This document shows positions 16,330 to 24,754 of a stretch of DNA of 64,000 nucleotides, one piece after another (within the stretch, counting starts at the first letter, position 1; each line of letters begins with the position of its first letter). The notes under the pieces were generated by a model. That model saw only the letters and a list, made by a program, of their open reading frames with translations, was not told the DNA's origin and did not search any database. Source of the stretch: Thalassobaculum fulvum (GTDB taxonomy: Bacteria; Pseudomonadota; Alphaproteobacteria; Thalassobaculales; Thalassobaculaceae); NCBI RefSeq assembly GCF_014652915.1, contig NZ_BMZS01000003.1:62001-126000 (forward strand), read 5' to 3'. Made by a program: the position numbers and the translations under genes.

Positions 16330-16371
16330 CGATGGCGGCCGTACCGGCGCCGATGTCATCCCGGGATCCAC

Positions 16372-17214
16372 ATGCCCGTCGAAGCCCTGATGCTGACGCT
16401 GGTCGCAGCGGTCATGCACGCGAGTTGGAACGCCATCGTGAAGGTCGTCATGGACCGGGCGGTGGTCCTCGGCCTGATCGCGCTCTCCCACACCGCGGTC
16501 GGCGCCGTCATGATCGCGATCGCCGGGATCCCGAACCCGGCGAGCTGGCCGTTCATCCTGGCCTCGACCCTGCTGCACTACGGCTACTACGTCTGCCTGC
16601 ATCACGCCTATCGGGTCGGCGACCTCAGCCAGGTGTACCCGCTGGCCCGCGGCCTGGCGCCGCTGCTGGTGGCGCTCGGCGCCTGGGCGTTCGCCGGCGA
16701 GACGATGTCGCCGGCGGCCTGGGGGGCGGTCCTGCTGGCCTCGGCGGGCATCTCGGCGCTGGCGTTCTCGCGCCGCGGCGGCATGTGGGACCATCCGCCG
16801 ACGCTGTTCTACACGGTGGCGACCGGGCTGATCATCGCGTCCTACAGCGTGGTCGACGGCATGGGGGTGCGGCTGGCCGGCCAGCCGCTGGCCTACATGG
16901 GCTGGCTGTTCGTGTGGGAGTTCCCGGTGTTCGTGACGGTGCTGCTGCGCCGCCGTCGGACCCTGCATGCGATCCCGCTTGCCGGCGTGGTCAAGGGGAT
17001 CGGCGGCGGCCTGCTGTCGGTCGCGGCCTATTCGCTGGTTATCTACGCCGCCACCCTGGCGCCGCTGGCGGCGATCTCGGCGGTCCGGGAGTCGAGCGTC
17101 ATCATCGCCGCGCTGATCGGCACGCTGCTGCTCGGCGAGAGCCACTGGCGCCAGCGCTGCGGCGCGGCCGCCGTCGTCGCGGTCGGCATCGCGTTCCTGG
17201 CGACCCTGAAGTAG
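16372..17214 (+). CDS. EamA/DMT family transporter
   Basis: A 280-residue inner-membrane protein with about ten hydrophobic helices arranged as two EamA repeats. The first repeat starts LMLTLVAAVMHASWNAIVK and contains YPLARGLAPLLVALGAW; the second contains LVIYAATLAPLAAISAVRESSVIIAALIGTLLLGE, the usual end of an EamA domain with its E-rich loop. Family members export amino acids, nucleotides, sugars or other metabolites; the substrate is not readable here. ATG 16372 was chosen as the first start giving a normal family length; the ribosome binding site (GGGAT) is weak. The gene stands alone between two unrelated units. Confidence 0.87.
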   Translation: MPVEALMLTLVAAVMHASWNAIVKVVMDRAVVLGLIALSHTAVGAVMIAIAGIPNPASWPFILASTLLHYGYYVCLHHAYRVGDLSQVYPLARGLAPLLVALGAWAFAGETMSPAAWGAVLLASAGISALAFSRRGGMWDHPPTLFYTVATGLIIASYSVVDGMGVRLAGQPLAYMGWLFVWEFPVFVTVLLRRRRTLHAIPLAGVVKGIGGGLLSVAAYSLVIYAATLAPLAAISAVRESSVIIAALIGTLLLGESHWRQRCGAAAVVAVGIAFLATLK

Positions 17215-17230
17215 CCCCGATCCCGACCGT

Positions 17231-18085
17231 TCAGCGGAACAGCGCCACCGGGATCATGCACGAACGGATCATCTCGGTGGTGGTCGAGCCGATGATCAGG
17301 CTGCGGATCCGCGAGTGGCCGTAGGCCCCCATTACCAGCAGGTCGATCGCGTCGGTCTCGACCCGTCGGGCGATCGCCGCTTCGGGCTGGCCCGGCTCGA
17401 TGTCGGCGGTCACGTCGTAGCTGGCGGCGCGCAGCAGGGTGGCGGCGTCGTCCAGGCGCTTGCGGGCCTCCGGGGTGTCGGCCCCGACCGTCAGCAGCCG
17501 GCACTCCAGCCCGGCGAACAGGGGGCTGCGGGCGACGTGGTCGACCGCCTTCATGGCGCTGGTGCCGCCGTCGAACGCGATCAGGAACCGCTTGACCGGC
17601 CGGAACGCCCGCGACGCCACCAGCACTGGGCGGTGGGTCGAGCGCACCACGCGCTCCAGGTTGGAGCCCAGGTGCAGTTTGGCGAAGTCGGCGGCCTCGC
17701 CGCGCTTGCCGACCACGATCAGGTCGGCGGCGGCCCCGAACTCCATGACCGTGTCGACCAGGTCGCCGTGCCGCAGCCGGGTGGTCACGGTCTCGACGCC
17801 GTCCTCGTGCAGCCGGGCCTTGGCCTCGTCGAGGATGACCCGGCCGCGCTTCTGGGCCAGCTTGGCGCGCCGAGCGTCCAGTTCGGTCAGTTCCTCGAGC
17901 AGGGCGGTGCGGGCGCCGAGCCCGATGCTGCCGCTGAGGTTGACCGGCTCGCTGGCGACGTCCCGCCGCCCGAGGACATGCAGGACTTCGACCGCGGCGC
18001 CGGTCCGGCCAGCGGCCCAGGCGGCGTGGTCGCATACGCTCTGCGAATAGATCGACCCGTCGATCAGCGCGATCAGCCCGCTCAT
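17231..18085 (-). CDS. Universal stress protein, two UspA domains
   Basis: A 284-residue cytoplasmic protein with two tandem UspA domains (about 1-155 and 165-284). The second domain keeps the ATP-binding signature MGAYGHSRIRSLIIGSTTTEM; the first has a variant, VGKRGEAADFAKLHLGSNLERVVR, still with the G-x9-GSN spacing. GGAGG lies just upstream of ATG 18085. The gene follows the SulP transporter by 13 bp and must be cotranscribed with it. A transporter-linked Usp may act as a nucleotide-responsive modulator of the transporter, which is an inference. Confidence 0.9.
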   Translation of the reverse strand: MSGLIALIDGSIYSQSVCDHAAWAAGRTGAAVEVLHVLGRRDVASEPVNLSGSIGLGARTALLEELTELDARRAKLAQKRGRVILDEAKARLHEDGVETVTTRLRHGDLVDTVMEFGAAADLIVVGKRGEAADFAKLHLGSNLERVVRSTHRPVLVASRAFRPVKRFLIAFDGGTSAMKAVDHVARSPLFAGLECRLLTVGADTPEARKRLDDAATLLRAASYDVTADIEPGQPEAAIARRVETDAIDLLVMGAYGHSRIRSLIIGSTTTEMIRSCMIPVALFR

Positions 18086-18098
18086 CGCGGTTCCTCCT

Positions 18099-19589
18099 TC
18101 AGTGCGCCATCAGGCGATCGAGGGCGCCCGGCTTGTCGTGGATGGCCAGCCGGTCGACGATGGTCTCGCTGGCCTCGTTCATGCCGACCAACTCGACGTC
18201 GGCACCCTCGCGCCGGAACTTCAGCACGACGGCGTCGAGCGCGGCCACGCTGGAGATGTCCCAGATGTGCGCGCGGCTGACGTCGATCGTGACGTTCGCG
18301 AGCACTTCCTTGAAGTCGAAGGCGGCGGTGAAATCCTCGGCCGAGGCGAAGAACAGCTGGCCCTCGACCACGTAGGTGCGGGCCATCGCGTCGTCCGACA
18401 GGGTCGAGGTCACGCGGAACACCTGGGCGATCTTCCAGGCGAAGAGGATGCCCGACAGCAGCACGCCGACCAGCACGCCGATCGCCAGGTTGTGGGTGGC
18501 GACGACCGCCACGACGGTGGCCAGCATGACCGCGCTGGAGCTGCGCGGGTGGGTCGCCAGGTTCCTGATCGACGACCAGCTGAACGTCCCGACCGACACC
18601 ATGATCATGATCGCGACCAGCGCCGCCATCGGGATCCGGCTGACCAGGTCGCCCAGCACCACGATCAGGAACAGCAGGAACACGCCGGCGCAGAAGCAGG
18701 ACAGCCGGCCGCGGCCGCCCGACTTCACGTTGATCATCGACTGGCCGATCATCGCGCAGCCGGCCATGCCGCCGATGAAGCCGGTGGCGATGTTGGCGAA
18801 GCCCTGGCCGACGCATTCCCGGTTGCGGTCACTCGGCGTGTCGGTCAGGTCGTCGACGATCTGCGCGGTCATCAGGGATTCCAGCAGCCCAACCGCGGCG
18901 ACCCCGGCCGAGTAGGGCAGGATGATCGCCAGGGTTTCCAGGGTCAGCGGCACGTCCGGCAGCAGGAACACCGGCAGGGTCGACGGCAACTCGCCCATGT
19001 CGCCGACGGTCCGCACGTCGAAGCCGAAGCCGATCGACACGCCGGTCAGCACGATGATGCAGATCAGCGGCGACGGCACCGCGGTGGTGATCCGGGGGAA
19101 CAGGTAGATGATCGCCAGCCCGGCCGCGACCATGGCGTAGGTCAGCCACGGCACGCCGATCAGTTCGGGCAGCTGCGCCAGGAAGATCAGGATCGCCAGC
19201 GCGTTGACGAAGCCGGTCATGACCGAGCGCGACACGAACCGCATGACGTAGCCGAGGCGCAGGGCGCCGGCGCCGATCTGCAGGACGCCGGCGAGCACCG
19301 TGGCCGCCAGCAGGTACTGCAGCCCGTGCTCCTTCACCAGGGTCACCATCAGCACCGCGGTGGCGGCGGTGGCGGCCGAGATCATGCCCGGCCGGCCGCC
19401 CATGATCGCGGTGACGACGGCGATCGAGAACGAGGCGTACAGACCGATCTTCGGGTCGACCCCGGCGATGATCGAGAACGCGATCGCCTCGGGAATCAGC
19501 GCCAGCGCCACCACCAGGCCGGACAGCAGGTCGCCGCGGACGTTGCCGAGCCACTCGGAACGGAGTCGGTACAGGATATCGGCAGTCAA
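18099..19589 (-). CDS. SulP/SLC26 family inorganic anion transporter
   Basis: A 496-residue inner-membrane transporter with the SLC26 core: [28 protein letters not shown] at residues 24-51, [18 protein letters not shown] near 64-81, and about 12-14 helices up to residue 400. A shortened C-terminal STAS domain follows ([24 protein letters not shown]). Family members carry sulfate, bicarbonate, or dicarboxylates. The start is a TTG at 19589 with GGAGG five bases upstream; no better ATG exists. It leads a two-gene unit with the universal stress protein. A perfect palindrome lies 80 bp upstream. Confidence 0.9.
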   Translation of the reverse strand: MTADILYRLRSEWLGNVRGDLLSGLVVALALIPEAIAFSIIAGVDPKIGLYASFSIAVVTAIMGGRPGMISAATAATAVLMVTLVKEHGLQYLLAATVLAGVLQIGAGALRLGYVMRFVSRSVMTGFVNALAILIFLAQLPELIGVPWLTYAMVAAGLAIIYLFPRITTAVPSPLICIIVLTGVSIGFGFDVRTVGDMGELPSTLPVFLLPDVPLTLETLAIILPYSAGVAAVGLLESLMTAQIVDDLTDTPSDRNRECVGQGFANIATGFIGGMAGCAMIGQSMINVKSGGRGRLSCFCAGVFLLFLIVVLGDLVSRIPMAALVAIMIMVSVGTFSWSSIRNLATHPRSSSAVMLATVVAVVATHNLAIGVLVGVLLSGILFAWKIAQVFRVTSTLSDDAMARTYVVEGQLFFASAEDFTAAFDFKEVLANVTIDVSRAHIWDISSVAALDAVVLKFRREGADVELVGMNEASETIVDRLAIHDKPGALDRLMAH

Positions 19590-19668
19590 AGCATCCTCCG
19601 CGCAGCGCCTGGGATGGCTGCCGCGTCACATCGGCTCGGGAAGGTCGGGGGGACCGGATCGAACAGTT

Positions 19669-19685
19669 ATGCTGCATCGCAGCAT
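19669..19685. promoter_or_regulatory. Palindrome ATGCTGC-ATC-GCAGCAT
   Basis: A perfect 7-bp inverted repeat with 3-bp spacer, inside a low-G+C stretch that continues CAATTGTTGATAAC. It lies 80 bp upstream of the SulP start (minus strand) and about 160 bp upstream of the glycosyltransferase (plus strand). It could be a regulator operator for either divergent unit. Confidence 0.4.
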
Positions 19686-19827
19686 CAATTGTTGATAACC
19701 GCTTGGGGCCGTTTCTGCAACCCTTGTACCGCGTTGCGGGAAAGCCTGTGGGTTGAAAGCATCCGGTGGTTCGGGCAGCTTGCGGCCGGCCCGGACGACG
19801 GGCACCGAGGTGTTCGGGGGATTCCGG

Positions 19828-20847
19828 TTGCGCGTACTCTCGATGCTGGCAGGCGCCCCGAGCGGCGGGGCCGAGACCTTCTTCGTGTCGCTGGTCACCG
19901 CCTTCGCGGCGGCCGGCGTGGAGCAGCGCGCGGTGATCCGGCGCAACCCGACGCGCGCCGCCCTGCTGCGCGATTCCGGCGTGCCGGTGCGCGAGGTCGC
20001 CTACGCCAAATGGCTCGACCTCGGGACCCGGCTGGCGCTGCGCCAGGAGGTGCGGCGCTTCGACCCGGACGTCGCCATCGCGTTCATGAACCGCGCCGCC
20101 GACCGAATGCCGGACGGCCGGCACCTGAAGCTCGCCCGGCTCGGCGGGTTCTACGACATCAAGTACTACCGGCGCTGCGATCACCTGATCTGCATCACCC
20201 ACGGCATCCGACGGCACATGATCGCCCAGGGCTGGCCGGAGGAGCGTGCCCACTACCTCGGGAACTTCGCCGAGGCTGCCGACGTGCCGGCGGCCGACCG
20301 AGCGGCCTACGATACGCCGGCCGACGCGCCGCTGCTGTTCACGCCGTGCCGGCTGCACCGGGCCAAGGCGATCGACGTGCTGCTGAAGGCGCTCGCCAGG
20401 CTGGACGGCGTGTACCTGTGGATCGCCGGCGACGGGCCGGACCGGGCGGCACTGACCGCGCTGGCCGACGAGCTGGGCGTGTCCTCGCGGGTCCGGTTCC
20501 TGGGCTGGCAGGTCGCCACCGGGCCGTTCTTCCGGGCCGCCGACGTGGTCGCCTTCCCGTCGCGCCACGAGCCGTTCGGCACCGTCAGCCTGGAGGCCTG
20601 GGCCTACGGCAAGCCGCTGGTGACCACCGACGTCGACGGACCGGCCGAGCTGGTGCGGCCGGAGCAGGACGCGGTGATGGTGCCGCGCGACGACGTCGAC
20701 GCGCTGGCCGAAGGGGTGCGCCGGGTGGTCGAGGACAAGGCGTTCGCGGCGCGTCTGGTCGAGGCCGGGCGGGCCCGGCATGCGGCCGAGTTCACGCGCG
20801 AGATCTGCGTGCGGAACTATCTGGCGCTGTTCGACCGGCTCCGGTGA
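19828..20847 (+). CDS. Glycosyltransferase family 4 (group 1)
   Basis: A GT-B fold glycosyltransferase of about 339 residues. It begins RVLSMLAGAPSGGAETFFVSL, the usual N-terminal nucleotide-sugar glycosyltransferase start with a G-GGAE loop, and contains the C-terminal donor-binding part: LFTPCRLHRAKAIDVLLKAL, IAGDGPDR, VAFPSRHEPFGTVSLEAWAYG with the EPFG-x-x-x-LEA (E-x7-E) motif. I prefer the TTG at 19828 because GGGGGA lies seven bases upstream and the protein then starts at the family's conserved beginning; the frame is open to TTG 19753 and GTG 19810. It heads a run of three glycosyltransferases and probably adds a sugar to a surface lipid or polysaccharide. Confidence 0.85.
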   Translation: MRVLSMLAGAPSGGAETFFVSLVTAFAAAGVEQRAVIRRNPTRAALLRDSGVPVREVAYAKWLDLGTRLALRQEVRRFDPDVAIAFMNRAADRMPDGRHLKLARLGGFYDIKYYRRCDHLICITHGIRRHMIAQGWPEERAHYLGNFAEAADVPAADRAAYDTPADAPLLFTPCRLHRAKAIDVLLKALARLDGVYLWIAGDGPDRAALTALADELGVSSRVRFLGWQVATGPFFRAADVVAFPSRHEPFGTVSLEAWAYGKPLVTTDVDGPAELVRPEQDAVMVPRDDVDALAEGVRRVVEDKAFAARLVEAGRARHAAEFTREICVRNYLALFDRLR

Positions 20848-20910
20848 TGCTAGGGGAGGGCACCGCGCCGTTGCCCGCGCCGCTCCGAACACACGACGAG
20901 GCCGCCGCAC

Positions 20911-21675
20911 ATGACCGACGCCGGTGACATTTCGTCCCGTCCGCCGCTGTCCGTGGTGATCCCGGTGTGCGACGAGGCCGACAGCATCCCGGAGGTGCTG
21001 CGCGAGCTGCTGGACAAGGCCGGCGGCGCCTACGACCTGGACGTGGTGGTGGTCGACGACGGCAGCCGCGACCGTTCGGCCGACGTGGTCGAGGCGTTCG
21101 CGGCGGGCGAGCCGCGGATCCGGCTGATCCGCCACAAGCGGCGCTGCGGCAAGAGCTCGGCGCTGCGGACCGGCGTCGTGGCGGCGCGCAACCGCTGGGT
21201 CGGCATGATCGACGGCGACGGCGAGAATGACCCGGACGACCTCGTGGCGATGGCCAGGCGCATCGACCCGGCGCGGATCGGCGCGGTCGGCCTGGTCGCC
21301 GGCAACCGCCGCCGCCGGACCGCCGGGCCGTGGCGGCTGATCGCCTCGCGGATCGCCAACGGCATCCGCCGGCGTGCCCTGCAGGACGACTGCCCGGACA
21401 CCGCCTGCGGCCTCAAGGTGATCCCGCGGGAGCTGTTCCTGGCGCTGCCGTACTTCGACAGCCTGCACCGCTACATGCCGGCGCTGGTCCGCAAGTACGG
21501 CTTCGAGGTGGTGAACATGGCCGTGGACGACCGGCCGCGGATCTCCGGGCAGTCGAAGTACACCAACCTGCGGCGCGCCCTGGTCGGCATCGTCGACCTG
21601 CTCGGCGTGTACTGGCTGCTGCGGCGCACCAGCGTCGGCGCGCTGCCGTTCGAACGCGGCGGGGACGGCAAGTGA
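20911..21675 (+). CDS. Glycosyltransferase family 2 (DPM1/ArnC-like)
   Basis: A 254-residue GT-A fold enzyme with SVVIPVCDEADSIPEVL at residues 14-30, VVVVDDGSRDRS near 45-56, and MIDGDGENDPDDL (DxD-like metal site) near 100-112. This pattern matches polyprenyl-phosphate sugar transferases such as dolichyl-phosphate mannose synthase and ArnC. No C-terminal membrane helices are evident, so it acts at the cytoplasmic face. It is followed with a 4-bp GTGA overlap by an ArnT-like integral membrane transferase, the natural consumer of a lipid-phosphate-linked sugar. The sugar is unknown. Confidence 0.87.
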   Translation: MTDAGDISSRPPLSVVIPVCDEADSIPEVLRELLDKAGGAYDLDVVVVDDGSRDRSADVVEAFAAGEPRIRLIRHKRRCGKSSALRTGVVAARNRWVGMIDGDGENDPDDLVAMARRIDPARIGAVGLVAGNRRRRTAGPWRLIASRIANGIRRRALQDDCPDTACGLKVIPRELFLALPYFDSLHRYMPALVRKYGFEVVNMAVDDRPRISGQSKYTNLRRALVGIVDLLGVYWLLRRTSVGALPFERGGDGK

Positions 21676-23384
21676 GCTCGACGGCGTGGATGGCCGGCGG
21701 CGGGCCGGCGGGCCTGTCCTGGCGGGCCTGGGTCATGGTGCTGGTTCTGGCGGTCGCGGCCCTGCTGCCCGGGATATCAGCGATCCCGGTGATGGACCGC
21801 GACGAGGGCCGCTACGCCCAGGCCACCAAGCAGATGATGGAGACCGGCGACTACGTCGACATCCGCCTGCAGGACGCCACCCGCTACGGCTACCCGATCG
21901 GCACCTACTGGGCGAAGGTGGCGAGCGCGCAGCTGTTCGGCGGCGCCGAGGCGCCGATCTGGGCGTACCGGCTGCCGTCGTTCCTGGCCGGGGTGATCGC
22001 GGTGCTGGGGACAGCCTGGCTGGCCGCAAGGATCGGCGGGCCGGCGGCCGGGGTCGGGGCCGGGCTGCTGCTGGCGGTCTCAGTGGTGGTGGCGGTGGAG
22101 TCCCGGGTCGCGCGGAGCGACGCCCTGCTGCTGGCCTGCGTGGTGGTGGCGCAGGCGGCGCTGTGGCGGCTGTCCCGGTCGAGCGAGGAACGCCCGCGCT
22201 TCCGGGGCGCGCCGCTGGTGTTCTGGGCGGCGCATGCGGTCGGCGTGCTGATCAAGGGGCCGATCATCACCCTGGTGGTGGGGCTCACGATCGCCGCCTG
22301 GTGCCTGTGGCACCGCGACCGGTCGCTGCTGCGCCGGCTGCACATCCTCAAGGGGCTCGGCGTCACCGCGCTGGTGGTGCTGCCCTGGCTGGCGGCGATC
22401 ACCCTCGAGACCGGCAACGCCTACCTGGAGGAAGCGATCGGCCGCTCGATGATGGGCAAGGTGGCCAAAGGCGACCGCGCCCACGGCGCGCCGCCGGGCT
22501 ATCACCTGGTGGCGCTGTTCATCGCGTTCTGGCCGGGCGCGCTGCTGGCCGGGGCCGCGGCGGGGCTGGCCTGGGCGCGCCGGCACGAGCCCGACATCCG
22601 GTTCCTGGTCTGCTGGTCCGTGCCGACCTTCCTGGTGTTCGAGGCGGTGGCGACCAAGCTGCCGCACTACACCATGCCGACCTACCCGGCGCTGGCGATC
22701 CTGACGGCGCTGGTGCTGGCGACCGGGTTCTCGCCAGAAGGCAGGTGGCGGTGGGTGCACCGCGTGGTGGCCGGGGTGTTCTGCGTGGTGACGGTGGCAC
22801 TTGCCCTGGTGCCGGTCGCCGGGCCGCTGTTCTTCGAGACCCGGTTCGAGCATCTGTACCAGAGGACCACCCACGAGACTGATTGGGGCTTCCCGGCTGT
22901 CGTCGTCGGCCTCGCAATTCTGGGGGCGGGCGTCTGGGTCCTGCGTCGCCGGACGGTCGGGCGCGTGGTCACCCTGTCGGTGCTCGTCGCGGGCTTCTAC
23001 GCCCTGATGTTCCAGGGCGTGTTTCCGAGGCTTGATCTGCTTTGGCCGTCGCGGACCCTCGCGGAGCGAGTAGCCACGCTGGCCGGCTGCGACCGGCGAC
23101 AGATCGAGATCACCGGCTATGCCGAGCCGAGCGCGGTGTTCTACCTCGGAACCGACACCGGCCTGGGCGACCCGGACGATGCGGCCGCGTTGCTGAAGCG
23201 GAATCCCGGGTGCGGGATCGCGGTGGCCACGGATCGTGACCGGGAAGCCTTCCTGGCGGCGGCATCGGCTCTCTACGTGACAGTCCGGGAGTTCGACAGT
23301 TTCGCGGGCTTCAACTACACCCGCGGCAAGCCCGTCACGATGACGATCTATCTCGCCGAGGGCACCGAGCTGCGGCGCCGGTGA
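21672..23384 (+). CDS. ArnT-like GT39 family glycosyltransferase
   Basis: A 570-residue integral membrane protein with about 11-12 helices in the first 480 residues and a soluble C-terminal domain. The first extracytoplasmic loop has PVMDRDEGRYAQATKQMMETGDY, the DE-x-RYA signature of ArnT / PMT (GT39) transferases, and KLPHYTMPTYPALAIL is the conserved later loop. Such enzymes move a sugar from undecaprenyl phosphate to lipid A or another acceptor at the periplasmic face. It starts at GTG 21672 overlapping the GT2 stop (GTGA), so the two are translationally coupled. An ATG at 21690 is an alternative start. Confidence 0.87.
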   Translation: MSSTAWMAGGGPAGLSWRAWVMVLVLAVAALLPGISAIPVMDRDEGRYAQATKQMMETGDYVDIRLQDATRYGYPIGTYWAKVASAQLFGGAEAPIWAYRLPSFLAGVIAVLGTAWLAARIGGPAAGVGAGLLLAVSVVVAVESRVARSDALLLACVVVAQAALWRLSRSSEERPRFRGAPLVFWAAHAVGVLIKGPIITLVVGLTIAAWCLWHRDRSLLRRLHILKGLGVTALVVLPWLAAITLETGNAYLEEAIGRSMMGKVAKGDRAHGAPPGYHLVALFIAFWPGALLAGAAAGLAWARRHEPDIRFLVCWSVPTFLVFEAVATKLPHYTMPTYPALAILTALVLATGFSPEGRWRWVHRVVAGVFCVVTVALALVPVAGPLFFETRFEHLYQRTTHETDWGFPAVVVGLAILGAGVWVLRRRTVGRVVTLSVLVAGFYALMFQGVFPRLDLLWPSRTLAERVATLAGCDRRQIEITGYAEPSAVFYLGTDTGLGDPDDAAALLKRNPGCGIAVATDRDREAFLAAASALYVTVREFDSFAGFNYTRGKPVTMTIYLAEGTELRRR

Positions 23385-23497
23385 CCGTTCAGCGCCGTTC
23401 CGGTCGTGCGTTTGCGAACAATTTGACAGGTTTCGAACGGAGCGGAATGATCTCCGTATAGAGGCAGGAAGGATGGCGCGGCTGCGGCCGATTGCGG

Positions 23498-23530
23498 CAG
23501 TCACGAGACTGTCACGAAACCGTAGCGAAA
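23498..23530 (+). promoter_or_regulatory. Pho-box-like triple 11-bp direct repeat
   Basis: Three head-to-tail units CAGTCACGAGA, CTGTCACGAAA, CCGTAGCGAAA with an 11-bp period. This matches the PhoB site design (CTGTCAC-like 7-mers separated by 4-bp AT-richer linkers). It lies 115 bp upstream of the phosphonate-type binding protein gene, consistent with control by phosphate starvation. Confidence 0.7.
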
Positions 23531-23644
23531 CCGACTCGGGTGCCGTCGACACTGCCCGCCGCGGCCGGGAGTGCGACCGGGGACGCCGCCGATGGGGCGG
23601 CAGTCGCGGTTGCATACGGCTATCACAGGGAAAGGGACACGGAC

Positions 23645-24673
23645 ATGAATCTGCGGGGGCTTAAATCCACCGTCGCCGCGAGCGCACTGGCGCTGGCGGC
23701 CCTGACGGTGAGCGCGCATGCCGAGACCACGCTGACGGTCTACACCGCGGTCGAGGCCGAGGATCTCAAGCGCTACGCCGAGACCTTCAATGCCGACCAT
23801 CCGGACATCAAGATCAACTGGGTGCGCGATTCGACCGGCGTGGTCACCGCCAAGCTGCTGGCCGAGAAGAACAACCCGCAGGCCGACGTGGTCTGGGGGC
23901 TGGCCGCCACCTCGCTGCTGCTGCTGAAGTCCGAGGGCATGCTGGAGCCGTACGCGCCGAAGGGCGTGGAGAAGCTCGACAAGAAGTTCGTCGACAAGTC
24001 CAACCCGCCGACCTGGACCGGCATGGACGCCTGGGTCGCGGCGGTCTGCTTCAACACCGTCGAGGCCGGCAAGCTCGGCCTGCCGGCGCCGACCTCGTGG
24101 AAGGACCTGACCAAGCCCGTCTACAAGGGCCACGTGATCATGCCGAACCCGAACTCCTCGGGCACCGGCTTCCTCGATGTGTCGAGCTGGCTGCAGCTGT
24201 TCGGCGAGGCCGAGGGCTGGAAGTACATGGACGCGCTGCACGAGAACATCGCGCGCTACACCCACTCCGGCTCCAAGCCGTGCAAGCTGGCCGGCGCCGG
24301 CGAGATCCCGATCGGCATCTCCTTCGCCTTCCGCGGCGCCAAGGAGAAGGCCAACGGCGCGCCGATCGAGGTGATCGTGCCGTCCGAGGGCATCGGCTGG
24401 GACATGGAGGCGACCGCGATCATCGCCGGCACCTCGAAGCTCGACGCCGCCAAGACCCTGGTCGACTGGACGATCAGCAAGAAGGCCAACGAGATGTACA
24501 ACACCGGCTATGCCGTGGTGGCGTACCCGGGCGTGGCCAAGCCGGTTCCGAACTTCCCGGACAACATCATCGAGAAGATGATCGACAACGACTTCGAGTT
24601 CGCCGCCAACAACCGCAAGGCGATCCTCGAGGAGTGGCAGAAGCGCTACGACTCCAAGTCCGAAGCGAAGTAA
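23645..24673 (+). CDS. phnS: 2-aminoethylphosphonate ABC transporter substrate-binding protein
   Basis: A 342-residue periplasmic binding protein with a signal peptide (about residues 1-26, cleavage after SAHA). The mature protein begins ETTLTVYTAVEAEDLKRYAETF and has the layout of the TIGR03261 (PhnS2) group of putative 2-aminoethylphosphonate binding proteins, related to iron-binding type 1 SBPs: GLAATSLLLLKSEGML, MPNPNSSGTGFLDVSSWLQ, and a conserved SGSKPCKLAGAGE. The matching ATPase and fused permease follow, which supports the assignment. A Pho-box-like repeat upstream suggests phosphate control. No phosphonate-degrading gene (phnW/phnX or C-P lyase) is in the window. Other anionic substrates cannot be excluded. 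Confidence 0.8.
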   Translation: MNLRGLKSTVAASALALAALTVSAHAETTLTVYTAVEAEDLKRYAETFNADHPDIKINWVRDSTGVVTAKLLAEKNNPQADVVWGLAATSLLLLKSEGMLEPYAPKGVEKLDKKFVDKSNPPTWTGMDAWVAAVCFNTVEAGKLGLPAPTSWKDLTKPVYKGHVIMPNPNSSGTGFLDVSSWLQLFGEAEGWKYMDALHENIARYTHSGSKPCKLAGAGEIPIGISFAFRGAKEKANGAPIEVIVPSEGIGWDMEATAIIAGTSKLDAAKTLVDWTISKKANEMYNTGYAVVAYPGVAKPVPNFPDNIIEKMIDNDFEFAANNRKAILEEWQKRYDSKSEAK

Positions 24674-24694
24674 CGCCAGGTTGAGGATACCGGG

Positions 24695-24730
24695 GGTGGC
24701 GGGCGCCGGCACGACCGGCGGCCCGCCACC
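24695..24730 (+). terminator. Intercistronic hairpin after phnS
   Basis: GGTGGCGGGC (24695-24704) and GCCCGCCACC (24721-24730) form a perfect 10-bp stem with a 16-nt loop, followed by GCCTTTTC. It lies between the binding-protein gene and its ATPase, where partial termination or 3'-end protection would give more binding protein than membrane components. Confidence 0.65.
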
Positions 24731-24754
24731 GCCTTTTCGATCGGACGGACCGGC

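Noticed and set aside
18829-21468. An 879-codon minus-strand frame across sulP and the glycosyltransferases
   Set aside because: It runs across two real transcription units with established motifs in other frames and has no start signal.
23423-23462. TTGACA (23423-23428) and TATAGA (23457-23462) as a promoter for phnS
   Set aside because: The 28-bp spacing is far from 16-18 bp. A PhoB-assisted promoter at the 11-bp repeats is more likely.
23498-23530. CRISPR-like interpretation of the short direct repeats
   Set aside because: Three contiguous 11-bp units without spacers, in a promoter position; no cas genes.
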